From positions 558,001 to 622,000 of the forward strand of contig JAVLUZ010000417.1 of NCBI GenBank assembly GCA_036768485.1: 64,000 bases of DNA. Direction: 5' to 3'. Positions 45,111 through 55,060 of the stretch are shown one piece after another. The stretch is from Mermis nigrescens (lineage: Eukaryota; Nematoda; Enoplea; Mermithida; Mermithidae). The position numbers and the translations under genes are program-made. The notes beneath the pieces were generated by a model that worked only from the letters and a program-made list of their open reading frames with translations, was not told the DNA's origin and made no database searches. Position 1 is the first letter of the stretch; each line of letters starts with the position of its first letter.

Positions 45111-45210
45111 TTATTCTTCTAAATCCGCGCAAAATCGCTCAATGAGTTTGAAAAATATATCATATTCGTCCGTCGCTTCGTGCTCAATATTCACCTTCGG
45201 TTTTCTTTTT
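45111..45210 (-). CDS. Candidate terminal exon, unidentified protein
   Basis: The minus strand reads acceptor TCTTTTCTAAAAG, then KRKPKVNIEHEATDEYDIFF followed by KLIERFCADLEE and TAA at 45113-45111. An AATAAA lies about 20 bases beyond the stop, as expected for a last exon. The mixed acidic and aromatic composition is unlike repeat translations. The protein family is not recognised. The exon at 50509-50808 is the nearest upstream candidate on this strand, but the phases differ (0 versus 2), so another exon would be needed. Confidence 0.4.
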
Positions 45211-45609
45211 CTTTTAGAAAAGATTGAGTACAAAAATAAAACTTAAAAATTGTTTAAGGACTGAGTAATGAGAAACAGGCCAGGTAGGTACCTATTGTAG
45301 TTTGAACAATGCATTTTTTGTACACGAGTATGAAATAAAGCAAAAAAATTACGAATTTTTTAAAACATTTTTCTCTACCGTTGCATGAGCTCGTTTAAAA
45401 ACGCTTAAAAATGCATTGACTTACCCTAATGGTTCTCAAGATATCTGACTTTCAAAATTTTTTGCCCCTTTAAACAAAATCCTGATTATGGGCCTTGATG
45501 TGCCTTATGTATTATTTTACTATAGAAATAAGAGCACCATATACATAAGTTCGCGACTTGAAATTTAAAAAAATGAAAATATAACTTATTTTCTGTTAGG
45601 CTTGTAATT

Positions 45610-46231
45610 ACACGTGAGCGTGGGGGTTTTGAGGGGTTTAGGCCCCTCTCCGCCGAGAATCTGATAGACCCCCAAAATCGATAAACCACCAGAATTGAAT
45701 TTTTGGCATGTTTTTTTGCGATTTTTGCCAGTTTTACACCCCAGGCCCCCAGAATTCGGTTGCTGCCAATGTGTGCTTGTGATTTCCGCATAAGAATCTT
45801 CAGCTGCTGGATCAACAGTTTCCGTGATTGAATTAATTTATCCGTAATTACAATAAACTGTCAGTTAACTGTCCTTAACAATTGTTACACGAAAACTGCA
45901 AACTTACATAATGTGAAACGAGTGCATTCCTAGCAATTTGTTTATTTTTCCTAGGTATTAGGTGCCGTGCATAGGTGGGCAGTACCAAAATTCTGAAGGA
46001 GGGAGTGCAAGGTTTTTCAAAGGTAAAAAAATGGTCTCAAAAACGGTGGTGTGGCGAAAAAACAATATTTTCAAGGTTTCTCATTGAGCACTATCCATTG
46101 GCATCAAAAAATTTCGAAAAAAAACAAAAAATTTTAAAAATTGAATTCCGGGGTATATTGGTTTCAGTGAGGGGGGTATTCGGCCTTCTGAAGGGGTACA
46201 TACCCCCAAAACACCCCACGCCTACGTGTGG
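45610..46231 (+). repeat. Short MITE and a TGGGCAGC MITE
   Basis: 45610-45775 is the short family (CACGTGAGCGTGGGGG to GGTTGCTGCCAATG). 45970-46231 is a complete TGGGCAGC copy (CATAGGTGGGCAGTACCAAA to CCCCACGCCTACGTGTGG). Confidence 0.7.
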
Positions 46232-46270
46232 TGTCGTGTAATGGACAATTTTGTACCTTAATTCAAGAGC

Positions 46271-46540
46271 AGACATGCGCGTGGGGGGTTGGGGGTCCCA
46301 GACCCCCCAGAATGTAGAAATGAAAAAATTTGTGGTGAAAATGGGGCAAAATGAAGGGTAAAAATAAATTAAAATTGAAAATTTTCACCAAAAGTGCTGA
46401 CCAGAAAATGTGTTAGTAGTTTTAACGCTATCTTATCGCTTCTATGCCTGTTTTTGAGGTCATTTTGGCCCATAACAGCTCAATTTTTGACCCCCTCCAA
46501 GCCGACTGACCCCCCATCGGCCATACTGTGCATATATGGT
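46271..46540 (-). mobile_element. CCAAAATGACCTC-family MITE
   Basis: Inverted copy, from CAGACATGCGCGTGGGGGG to GGGGGTCAG-type sequence near CATACTGTGCAT. The phrase TTTTGAGGTCATTTTGGCCC is the complement of the family core. Confidence 0.65.
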
Positions 46541-46575
46541 CAAGAGATTCTACTTGAAACTCGGTTGATGTTCAT

Positions 46576-47092
46576 AGTAAGGCCCGTAGCATGATTTTAT
46601 TTCGAGGGTGGGGGAGGGAACTAAATTTTTGAAAGTCAGATATCTCGAGAACCATATAGGGGGTAGTGAACAATAAGGGCAGTTTTGAACTTCAAAAAAT
46701 TTTTTAAGCATTTTTCAGTTTATTTCATACTCATACACAAAAAGTCAATTGCACAAACTTCTGCGCAACTGACCTCTTATCGTACAGCCCATTCCTAATT
46801 TATCGTATTTCTTATCAATCTTTGTGCTCTACAAAGAAATATGACCAACAAATTAGTTTTCTGACTCAAATTTGAACGGTTTAAAAGAAAAACCTATATA
46901 GAAAATTAAATCGGCGCGAAGCGCCGGAAAATTTTGCGTTTACTAGCTCAAAAACCGCAAAAAACGCGTTGACGACCTAGCACTTTGAGAATTTTTCATT
47001 TACTCCTCTGGGGAATCCTTAAGAGAAACAAACATATTTTTCGGTTTTTGGGGCAACTGCTCACTCTTTGCCCCCCTTGGCTACGGGCCTGT
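46576..47092. mobile_element. GTATCCAGG-related hAT-type element
   Basis: Ends AGGCCCGTAGC and GCTACGGGCCTG are inverted. The interior carries an intact CGGCGCGAAGCGCCGG motif near 46912. Flanks GTTCATAG and GTTCACAC are only partly similar, so the duplication is uncertain. Confidence 0.5.
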
Positions 47093-47221
47093 TCACACAT
47101 TACGTGACAGAGTAATATGAATTACACATCTGAATAATCAGACCAGCTAGGCACAATTAAATGACATTGTGCGATCGAAACGTAATCGTTTTCAGCATAG
47201 TTTTCATATGAACAGCACTTG

Positions 47222-47388
47222 TAGTCTGTTTCACACAACTTCGGTCATAAATTTTAAAACTATTTGCGACAATAAGCTGACAGATTGCGATTATAGCATT
47301 GATCTGATATATAATTATCAAAACCCTCGGCTTACTGTCGTTAAAAATTCTTAGAATTTATGCACGAAGTTATGTGAATCAGACTATA
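47222..47388 (+). mobile_element. About 165-bp MITE, TAGTCTGTTTCAC family
   Basis: From TAGTCTGTTTCACACAACTTC to AAGTTATGTGAATCAGACTA, followed by TA. It is among the best preserved copies. Confidence 0.7.
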
Positions 47389-47570
47389 GTAATAGTAAGA
47401 TTGAAATTTCGCAAAGAATTTTTTTAGCATTTTACGTAAAAGCGCATAAAATCCGGGTGAACTAAAGTATGGAATTAAAATTTTTTTGTCGCTAATGATT
47501 TTTTTGGTCTTAGTGTCAAACTGATTGCCTACATCACCAGCCAATCGCGCAAATGCCAACTCGTCATCTG

Positions 47571-47856
47571 ACCACACGTGGGCGTAGGGGGTTTGGGGGG
47601 TATGCACCCCCAGAAGTTGGAATACTCCCCAGAAATCGAAATAATCCCCTCCACAGAATTCAATTTTTGAAATTTTTTTGTGCTTTTTTAGCGATTTTTT
47701 GATACGATTAGACAGTATTCGATGAGAAATCTCGAAAAACGGTGTTTTTTCGCCATAAGACCACTTTTAAGACCATTTTTAGACCTTTGAAAATTTTTCA
47801 CCCCTCCTAGAAATTTCATCATCCCCTCAGAATTTCGGTGCTGCCCGCCTATGCAT
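47571..47856 (-). mobile_element. TGGGCAGC-family MITE, inverted
   Basis: From CCACACGTGGGCGTAGGGGG to GGTGCTGCCCGCCTATGC, about 285 bp. Confidence 0.75.
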
Positions 47857-48221
47857 CTGACTCGTTATTCGCTTCGCTTTGTGCATCATTCTTTTGCTTC
47901 CAATAGCTCGGGCATAAATTATGCTATAACCAATAAGCATGGTTTGCCTTAAAACTCGCTCGCCTCGCCTTCTTTTTCTAATACTTCGAAAGAGTGCAAG
48001 TCAGGTTTGAGCCAGGTTAATTGAGTCCGAATAAAAAAGTCAAGCTTGATTTATCTAAAGACTAGACTGCAAGTGTGAAGCACAAAAACGAAGTTTGAGA
48101 TGCAAATTCAAATTAGCTGAGTAAAATTATATCTGAATCGCAACTGACAGCGACTAGCGAATCATCTGACGCGAGTGCCGAACGAAAAGCCGTGCAAACA
48201 AATGTCACTACGTTCGGATTG

Positions 48222-48440
48222 GGGCTCTTTTGCATTATCTTACCCCCACGAAATTTATTACTTTATTACACAATTTAATTTATTGACATAAAGATTACAC
48301 TATTTGTATATGTACACATACAAAACACCATTTGCATTCTGGCCTTGTCCATAAATTACGTTGTATATTGTTGTGTAAAGTGGTGTTGAAAAAATAACGT
48401 AATAAATTTCGTGGGGGTAAGATTATGCAAAAGATCCCGA
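48222..48440. mobile_element. Palindromic MITE (about 215 bp)
   Basis: Left GGGCTCTTTTGCATTATCTT then ACCCCCACGAAATTTATTAC; right GTAATAAATTTCGTGGGGGT then AAGATTATGCAAAAGATCCC. The two are inverted with few mismatches over about 45 bp. The centre contains GTCCATAAATTACGT. No ORF. Superfamily unclear. Confidence 0.7.
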
Positions 48441-50508
48441 GTTGGAATTTTCTTAAAAAATTTCAAAATAAACCATAAATTTTTATTGATCAAAGTTTCG
48501 CAGCTAAATTAAATTTATTGAGAACAAAAATCGGAGCGTTGTAAGCGAACTGCAATATTATAAACACTGAATCATTTTAGTGACATAATGCCGAGCGATC
48601 GATGCACATAGAATGATTATATGCATGAATCATTAACAAAGTAAAATCGTCCTTGAACGTACAGCGTGATGAAACAAAGGCTTTATCTCTGATGCTGTCT
48701 TTCTGTGGCAAATAATCTACAAAACTTGAACAAAAAAATATCACAAGAGTAGAACATCCTTACTCCTAGAACATAATCATTTTGGAGTACTATGATCGTC
48801 CTGCCATCGCCGCGGGCTTGTTCTATTATCGAGTAAGCTATCTATTTCTTGAACATTGAGCTGAGCACAAATAAACCGTACTTAGATCACATTATGAAAC
48901 TCAAATGGAACAAAAAATAATATAATGTACATATAGTCAGCCGTTTGAGTTGAATATTATGTCCATAGCTCGAACTAAGATTCGAAGCAAAGCATACGGA
49001 CCGGACCTTAGTAGACAGAGCCGTATTTAAGGGGAAGGGGTGGGGGGAGGCCGCCCCTTGACCGAAAAAAATTTTGACACGTAAGATAATGCACGAAAAG
49101 ATGCAGAATTGCATGCCATTGACGTAAAATCTTCAGATTTTCGGCGCATCGTGCAAGATGTAGAGTATTTCCCATAATTCTAGCTCCAGCGTGACCAAAA
49201 ACTACACATTTTATAGCCGTTTAAGTTTAACAAATTTTCTATTGAACAGCTCGGTGGACGGAGCATGTCAAAAAACGTTGAACAATACGGTTTTTACGAG
49301 CTATCCCGACGAATTTCCCGGAAAAGCATCAAAGTCAGAAAGGAGCCTTTCCGCAAACAAAAAAGCAGTGCAATTTCGAAATAAAAAAAGGTAGGTCGAT
49401 AAAATGTATGTAGAACTTACCTAAGAAAATCGGGTAAAAAGGTTGATAATCCAAGTTAAAAGTACGTCATTAAGCTTAAATAATCCAACAAAGTTAGGTA
49501 ACCAATAATGAAATTAGTGTTGGATTTACTCAATGGAGGCTAGCGCATATTCGCGTTTAAACCCGTGCGAGAATGATTTGTCTATATCGCAAAGAAACTG
49601 CATCACTTTGTCCCATAATGAGCTTTTTTGATGCCTTATACAGGTGGTTAGCCACATACATATAAACTGGGATTAACGCAACTTTTGTTTGCTAGGGCTC
49701 CAGTTTCCCGCATACTAACAATTAGGTAAGATTAATCCAAATTTTGTCACTTAGGTATTTAGCAAGGGTTGATTAGGATTAACATAACTTTCGCTAGGCG
49801 CCGATTTAGATATAATTAAGTAGGATTAACCCAATCATATTAACCCCATGTTTCATCAAAGTCGGGTACGATTAACCCAGCTCAGTTGGCTTCAAATCTA
49901 TTGGATTTACCCATCGATGTTGGGTAAATCCAACAGATTTTGTTACAGTTTACGCATTAGATGTTGTGTTTATAAAGCAAAATCTGGTAAAATAGTAACA
50001 TATCAACAGCTTTTTTGACCTAAAATAGCCTTAAAATAATTAAATTACAAAATCGCGTATAACCCGACTCTTGACATTTTGTGGTCAATTCAACGTTTTT
50101 TGTAATTTTTATCCATGTTTAATCATTTTTACAGAAAACTTTTTCAATGAGTTGCAAAACCCTTCGCAGATTCTATACCCCATACCCCCAGAATTCTATG
50201 TTTAGCAACATTTTGGCGATTTTTCCGAACCAGACCTCGAAAATTTTCTACCTGCCCATGTATGCCTGCCATGATGCTTTTCACTTTATGCTTATCCATT
50301 AGGCAGAAGAATGAATAAATTTACAACGCGATCGATCAGCATCCGAAACGCAGTTCAAACATTTCTCAAATTAACATTACTCAAGAACAAGTGAAATTGT
50401 TAATTAATATGAATCTAAAACCATGTTCGCCAAAGACACGCACATCAAAATGAAATGATTGTTTTATGATATAAACAAATCCGGAACATATGTATGGTTT
50501 GTATGTAC
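48441..50508. other. Mostly unrecognised; one MITE remnant
   Basis: 49017-49330 is a decayed copy of the MITE at 24909 (GAGCCGTATTTAAGGGG with a mutated hairpin motif). 50160-50270 resembles the short MITE family. 49680-49940 has repeated GATTAACCCA / AATCCAAC words. No coding signal. Confidence 0.4.
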
Positions 50509-50808
50509 CTTCGATTTCGTAGAGCCATCAGACGCGCATTCTGTTGTCCGCTTTTTCAAGGTCATCTTGACCAGCTGAGAATCATGATTCGCTAAGTTCA
50601 TGTGCTCAGTGACAGAAACTTCTAGGTTACACGGAAAGCGAATACTTTTATCTCCAGGTAAATACAGCGTTCCGGATAGAACATAAGTTCCTGGCTGATT
50701 TGAATCTTTTGGCTTAATTTTTCCGCTAAGTATATAAGGTTGCTCGTGATTTAAAGCATTTAAACATCTATCTCGCTTGATTGAAGATAAATGGAAGTTG
50801 TTTTGCAT
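50509..50808 (-). CDS. Candidate first coding exon, unidentified protein
   Basis: Minus-strand ATG at 50808 opens 100 codons, MQNNFHLSSIKRDRCLNALN to CASDGSTKSK, ending exactly at a donor AAG|GTACAT in phase 0. The middle (GTYVLSGTLYLPGDKSIRFP then CNLEVSVTEHMNL) reads like a compact beta-rich domain, and the end is basic. The frame continues upstream without a stop for 41 codons into low-complexity sequence, so the internal Met is the likelier start. I do not recognise the family. Absence of repeats, the clean donor and the composition support a real exon. Confidence 0.45.
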
Positions 50809-51701
50809 TATGATAGTAAATGAAAAGGGAAAAGAGTCAAGCAATGTTAATTTTAATTTGAGTATGGCAATAAGAGTATGTGTGTAAATAGAAGATAACT
50901 TTGTAAAACTACATATACAAATGCTGTCCACAATCGATTTGTATCTTGTTTTCCTTCACAATGCTGTTAGTCAGTAAGACAGTCGTTTACTACAGTCTGC
51001 TTTGAATAGTCTGAGCGTGATTTCAAACATTTTAATTTTATGTGCCAAAGTAAACAGATGTGAAGATTTACGGCAAAATTATGTTGCTTTAGGCTGCCTA
51101 TAAATTACATGCTACATAGGAATATGTATACTCTATTTTACGAAAGGTTGTGCATGGATCATATTTTGAAATGATTTAATTCGATTACAAAGGGCGGTTT
51201 AAACACGACCATGTGTACAGATGTAATTTGCCACAGGCTATTATAAATGTGAGATGGTGATCTGTGAGAACTGATTTTTAGCAAACTCACTTGTAGTCTG
51301 TACTGAATACGTAGTTACTGTACTTTGCCGAACGATAAGGCTGTGTAAAAAAAGCTTAACCAGGGTTGCTTAGTTGGGGTTTTCCCCCTATTTTGGATTT
51401 TTTCGAGGCCGTTGGGGGGGGGGGGCATTTTTAGCGATTGAGGTCTTTCACGCCTATGCCAAACCATTAATTGGGGTTTTTTTGGGTGAAAGTCGATCAA
51501 AACATGTAAAAATGCACCTAAATGTGAAATGACGCCTTTTTGGACTTTCCACATCGTTCTGCAACAATGAAAATGCAAAGGAAAATTTTTTTTTCCGAAA
51601 CTTTTTAATAGTTAATGCTTCACACTTTACAGGTTTTTAAACGTAAGTAGGACCTTCGATTAGAGAGAATTTAATGGAAAACTTCTCCTTTGGGGCTGGA
51701 G

Positions 51702-52386
51702 CAGGGTTGGCAAGGCTGGGTTTTTTGAACTTGGGTTTTTTGGGTTTTTTGTGGGTTTTTTGGGTGCAAGAAATCGTTGGGTTTTGGGTTTTTTGGGTTT
51801 TTTATCAACAGGTTAAGAATTTATTTGTAATGGAATTAAATACTGTGTATTGTCAATGTTTTTTGTATCATATTTGTTCCTTTTACAATTGCTTGCGATG
51901 CACGAGGTTAAGTGTCCATCCATTCTCATCCTCTCCTCCTTCCTGTTGCTGTTTTTCTCCTATAGTATATACTTTTCAAATGAGAAAAGCCGCCCAATAA
52001 AGGCTATGTGGCAATGGCAAATCTTTTTGTTTTTCTTTTCTTGAAGCAGAGCAGAATTTATGAAGAACTTTCAATATTATGCATTTAAAAATTGCTCTGC
52101 CCAATTTTTCATTATGTTCACACAGCATGGATTGTGCTTGTGATGTTAATGACCAATTTTGTTGTTGACTTTTGTGTATTAGCTGAATATAGTTGTTGTT
52201 TACTTGTTTTGTTTTTTGTCTTGAAGCTGTTGAAGTATTCTCAGCTACTATCTATAGCTCGAGCTAGAATTTTTTTAAAAAAAACCCATAAAAAACCCTC
52301 AAAAAACCCAAAAAACACAAAAAACCCAAAAAAACTCCAAAAACCGAAAATTCGAAATTTTCAAATCTGGGTTTTTTCCATCCCTG
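51702..52386. mobile_element. hAT-type element with GGGTTTTTT arrays
   Basis: Starts CAGGGTTGGCAAGG and ends TTTTTTCCATCCCTG. Identical 8-bp repeats GGCTGGAG flank it (51694-51701 and 52387-52394). Arrays of GGGTTTTTT lie at 51718-51805 and the complement AAAAAACCC at 52275-52340. Length 685 bp; no transposase. The host site is itself a dispersed repeat (next entry). Confidence 0.85.
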
Positions 52387-52480
52387 GGCTGGAGAAGTCT
52401 GGGGTGGCGCGCTCAAGCGCCCCTAGCGGGGTCTGGGGCAGAGCACCGGGAAATTTTGCAAAATAAGCACTAAAATCTTG
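52387..52480 (+). repeat. GTCTGGGGTGGCGCGCTC dispersed repeat
   Basis: The stretch TCTGGGGTGGCGCGCTCAAG with GGGGTCTGGGGCAGAGC recurs at 59640-59705 and, diverged, at 21465-21515. Here it is interrupted on its left by the hAT element. Confidence 0.6.
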
Positions 52481-52602
52481 AATTTGGCATTCGTGTAGCT
52501 GGTTCACATGGCATTCGTGTAGCTGGTTCACATATGTATTAACATAGTCATATTATAAGGGCGTATGTGTGCGGTCGATAGCATCTCAGGAAACGAGAGA
52601 AA

Positions 52603-52735
52603 GTTGCTGGCAGTCGGATTCGAAACATGAACCTCTTGCTCTAAAGTCCAGCAACTAACGCTGGTTAATCTCGATAAAGATTGCAAGATATTTGTGATGT
52701 TTTGCTGGTTTACCAGCTGATTAGGCTTAGGCTTA
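52603..52735 (-). repeat. tRNA-like SINE, copy 1
   Basis: On the minus strand, AACCAGCGTTAGTTGCTGG, GACTTTAGAGCAAGAGGTTC and TTTCGAATCCGACTG follow each other like the D-arm, anticodon arm and T-arm of a tRNA, with B-box-like GTTTCGAATCC. A second copy is at 54833-54970. The unit is too diverged for a functional tRNA. Confidence 0.5.
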
Positions 52736-52743
52736 GTATCATG

Positions 52744-52896
52744 GACTGACCAAAATGTTGGTGCCAGTGTTTAAAATAAGCCTGAGTAATGGGATGCGAC
52801 GAGCGGAGCGAGCTGAAGCGAGCAAAGCGAGCGACGCGAGTTGCATCCCATTACTTAGGCTTATTTTGAACGCTGGCACCAACATTTTGGTCAGTC
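52744..52896. repeat. 153-bp hairpin (54-bp arms, 45-nt loop)
   Basis: Arms 52744-52797 and 52843-52896 are complementary with about three mismatches (GACTGACCAAAATGTTGGTG at the base). The loop is built from GCGAGC/GAGCG words. Half of the same sequence is found at 55002-55060. No coding function is visible. Confidence 0.9.
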
Positions 52897-53122
52897 ACAT
52901 GAATCTACTGGAAAAATCTGATGACTGCCTTATTTGTTTTCGATTTGACTCAAATCAAACCATTTAGGTGGCAGCTTTCACCGGATACTACTTGCTGTAT
53001 ATGTACCTATAACGTGGCTATTTTAATACATATGTGAATCAGCTACACCAATGCCGGTTCACATATATATTAACGTAGTCAAGTCATATTATAAGGGCGT
53101 ATATGTGCAGTAGGTAGCATCT

Positions 53123-54832
53123 TGAAACTGAACTGAACTGAAACAATTTATTACTGAAAACGCTACAATTACGAAGGACGTAAAAGAATAATAAAACGTA
53201 CGGTCAAGAGAATAAAAGCGTACAGCAAAAGGCGATGAGCGGGTGATAAAAATGAAGATTTAAGCCCGCCCTCTAATAAATTTGGGTAAGTCGACATCAA
53301 TTAATCTAGATTTGAATATATTTAAGTTAGGGGAAGAGACTACAAAATCAGGTAGGTGATTCCAAACAGAGATATATTTATAGAAAAAGTCGAATTTTTG
53401 TAAATTAGAACGGTTAAGAGGAACAACTAGCTTGAAACGATTTGTGCAGCGAGTAGTATTTTTATTAAGCACAAAAAATCTGTCTGGAAAGACAAGATTT
53501 ATGAATAATGATTTGATACATCATACATAAGCAAATATGCAGGCGACGTAATTCTAATCGACACAAGTTAAGTTGGTTAAGGCGTTCGTCGTAAGAAAGA
53601 GAGCTATGATATCTAACTATGTATTAAGTAAATTTACGCTGAAGAGCCTCCAACCTGTTGATATCACTAATATAAGAGGGGTTCCATAACGCACAGGAAT
53701 ATTCAAGAATCGGTCTGACGTAAACAATCAAGGCCTTAACGAGATTATTTTTATCACGCGACATGAAGGATTTTCTAATTAAGATAGATCTCAAGAAAGC
53801 TTTCTTGATTATACTGCTGTAATGTTCCTTAAATTTCAGGTTTTGCGAAATTAGCACGCCTAAATCGCGAACATAGACAGAATCGTCCGTAATAACTTGT
53901 GTATTGAGTGTATATGACAATTTAGGATTATTTTTGCCCAAATAAAGGGCTGTGCATTTAGAATATGATATTGGTAAACAATTTTTGGTGGCCCAAATAG
54001 AAATTCTATCTAAATCGGTCTGAAGTATTTGATAATTGCAGGAAAGATTGAATATTTTTAGGTCATCTGCGACCTTAAAAGTCGAATTTGACAAGCTACA
54101 TTTATAAAAATCAAAAACAACGTAGGTCCAAGAATGGACCCTTGAATAACTCCACTTGTAACAGCGGCATAATCTGATAAACACTGATTAACGCGAACAC
54201 ACTGAATACGATTAGATAGAAAAGCCTTTAACCAATTAAACAGGTATTGTTCAATACCGTAACTAGTTAATTTAACAAGAAGTTTAGATATGTCGACTTT
54301 GTCAAAGGCTTTAGCAAAGTCTATATAAATAATATCAATGGTTTCTTCACATTCCAGTGATTTAACCCAATAATGTTTACAATTTAATAGTTGCTATTCG
54401 CAAGATTTATGTTTTTGGAAACCATATTGAAAAGGTGATATTAACTTATTAGTAGATAAATAAATTGATAGTTGAGTATTAATAATACTTTCTATTATCT
54501 TACAAGTTGAGCAACATAAAGAAACAGGACGATAATTTTCAGTTAATGAGGGGTCACCCTTTTTAATTATAGGTACAACGTAAGCCTCCCTCCAAATGTC
54601 TGGGATATCACCTGATAAAAAACAGTAAAAATACTGATATGGGGTTTAAGAAGAAAATAAGCTAATTTTTTAACAAAAAAGTTACTTAAACCACCAGGCG
54701 CTATTGAAGTCGAATTTTTCATCTTAGCAATCACCTGTGAGACATTATTTTCGTCAAAGACGATGTTTGAAATAGAAAAATCGCCTTGCTTCTGAAAAAG
54801 AAAAGAATTGGTAATATCATCATTGGTAAATA
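53123..54832 (-). mobile_element. Non-LTR retrotransposon, minus strand
   Basis: The 3' end at 53123 has a TTCAG-type tandem tail preceded by AATAAATTG. The body carries reverse transcriptase sequence. It is inserted in a duplicated segment: the uninterrupted version, GCATCTCAGGAAACGAGAGAAAG, is at 52581-52603. The element is 5'-truncated in or before the reverse transcriptase N-terminus. Confidence 0.85.
53260..54830 (-). pseudogene. LINE reverse transcriptase with a deletion
   Basis: In minus-strand order: PDIWREAYVVPIIKKGDPSL then TENYRPVSLCCSTCKIIESI (start of the RT domain), IDIIYIDFAKAFDKVD (first catalytic Asp), GVIQGSILGPTLFLIFIN, then a short deletion that removes the sequence just before ADDLKIF. 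The remainder is intact to VRPILEYSCALWNPSYISDI, after which stops and frame changes intervene before the C-terminal piece at 53260-53472. It is a third LINE lineage distinct from those at 11078 and 16652. Confidence 0.85.
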
Positions 54833-55060
54833 CGGAAAAGTTGCTGGCAGTCGGATTTGAAATGTGGACCTCGGGCTCTAAAGTCCAGAACCAAAACCAA
54901 TCGACTAACGCTGGTTAATTTCGATAAAGATTGCAAGGTATTCGCAATGCTTTGCTGGTTTACCAGCTGATTAGGCTGAGGCCTAGTATCATGGACTGAC
55001 CAAAATGTTGGTGCCAGCGTTTAAATTAAGCCTGAGTAATGGGATGCAACGAGCGGAGCG
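54833..55060. repeat. Second copy of the SINE plus half of the hairpin
   Basis: 54833-54970 repeats the tRNA-like SINE and 55002-55060 repeats the left arm and first loop bases of the 153-bp hairpin. Together with 53040-53122 this is a second copy of the segment 52500-52840, so the local region was duplicated before the LINE inserted. Confidence 0.7.

Noticed and set aside
44767..45132. 121-codon minus-strand ORF
   Set aside because: It overlaps the end of the foldback element and repeat-like DNA, and its start lies in another frame of the better supported exon at 45111-45210.
51674..52466. ORFs of 108 and 124 codons with LGFLGF-type or KNPKKPK-type repeats
   Set aside because: They are translations of the GGGTTTTTT arrays of a hAT element.
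53260..54832. Endogenous retrovirus
   Set aside because: The reverse transcriptase motifs are of the LINE type (GxIQGSxLGP, ADDLKIF), and no LTRs, protease or RNase H context is seen.
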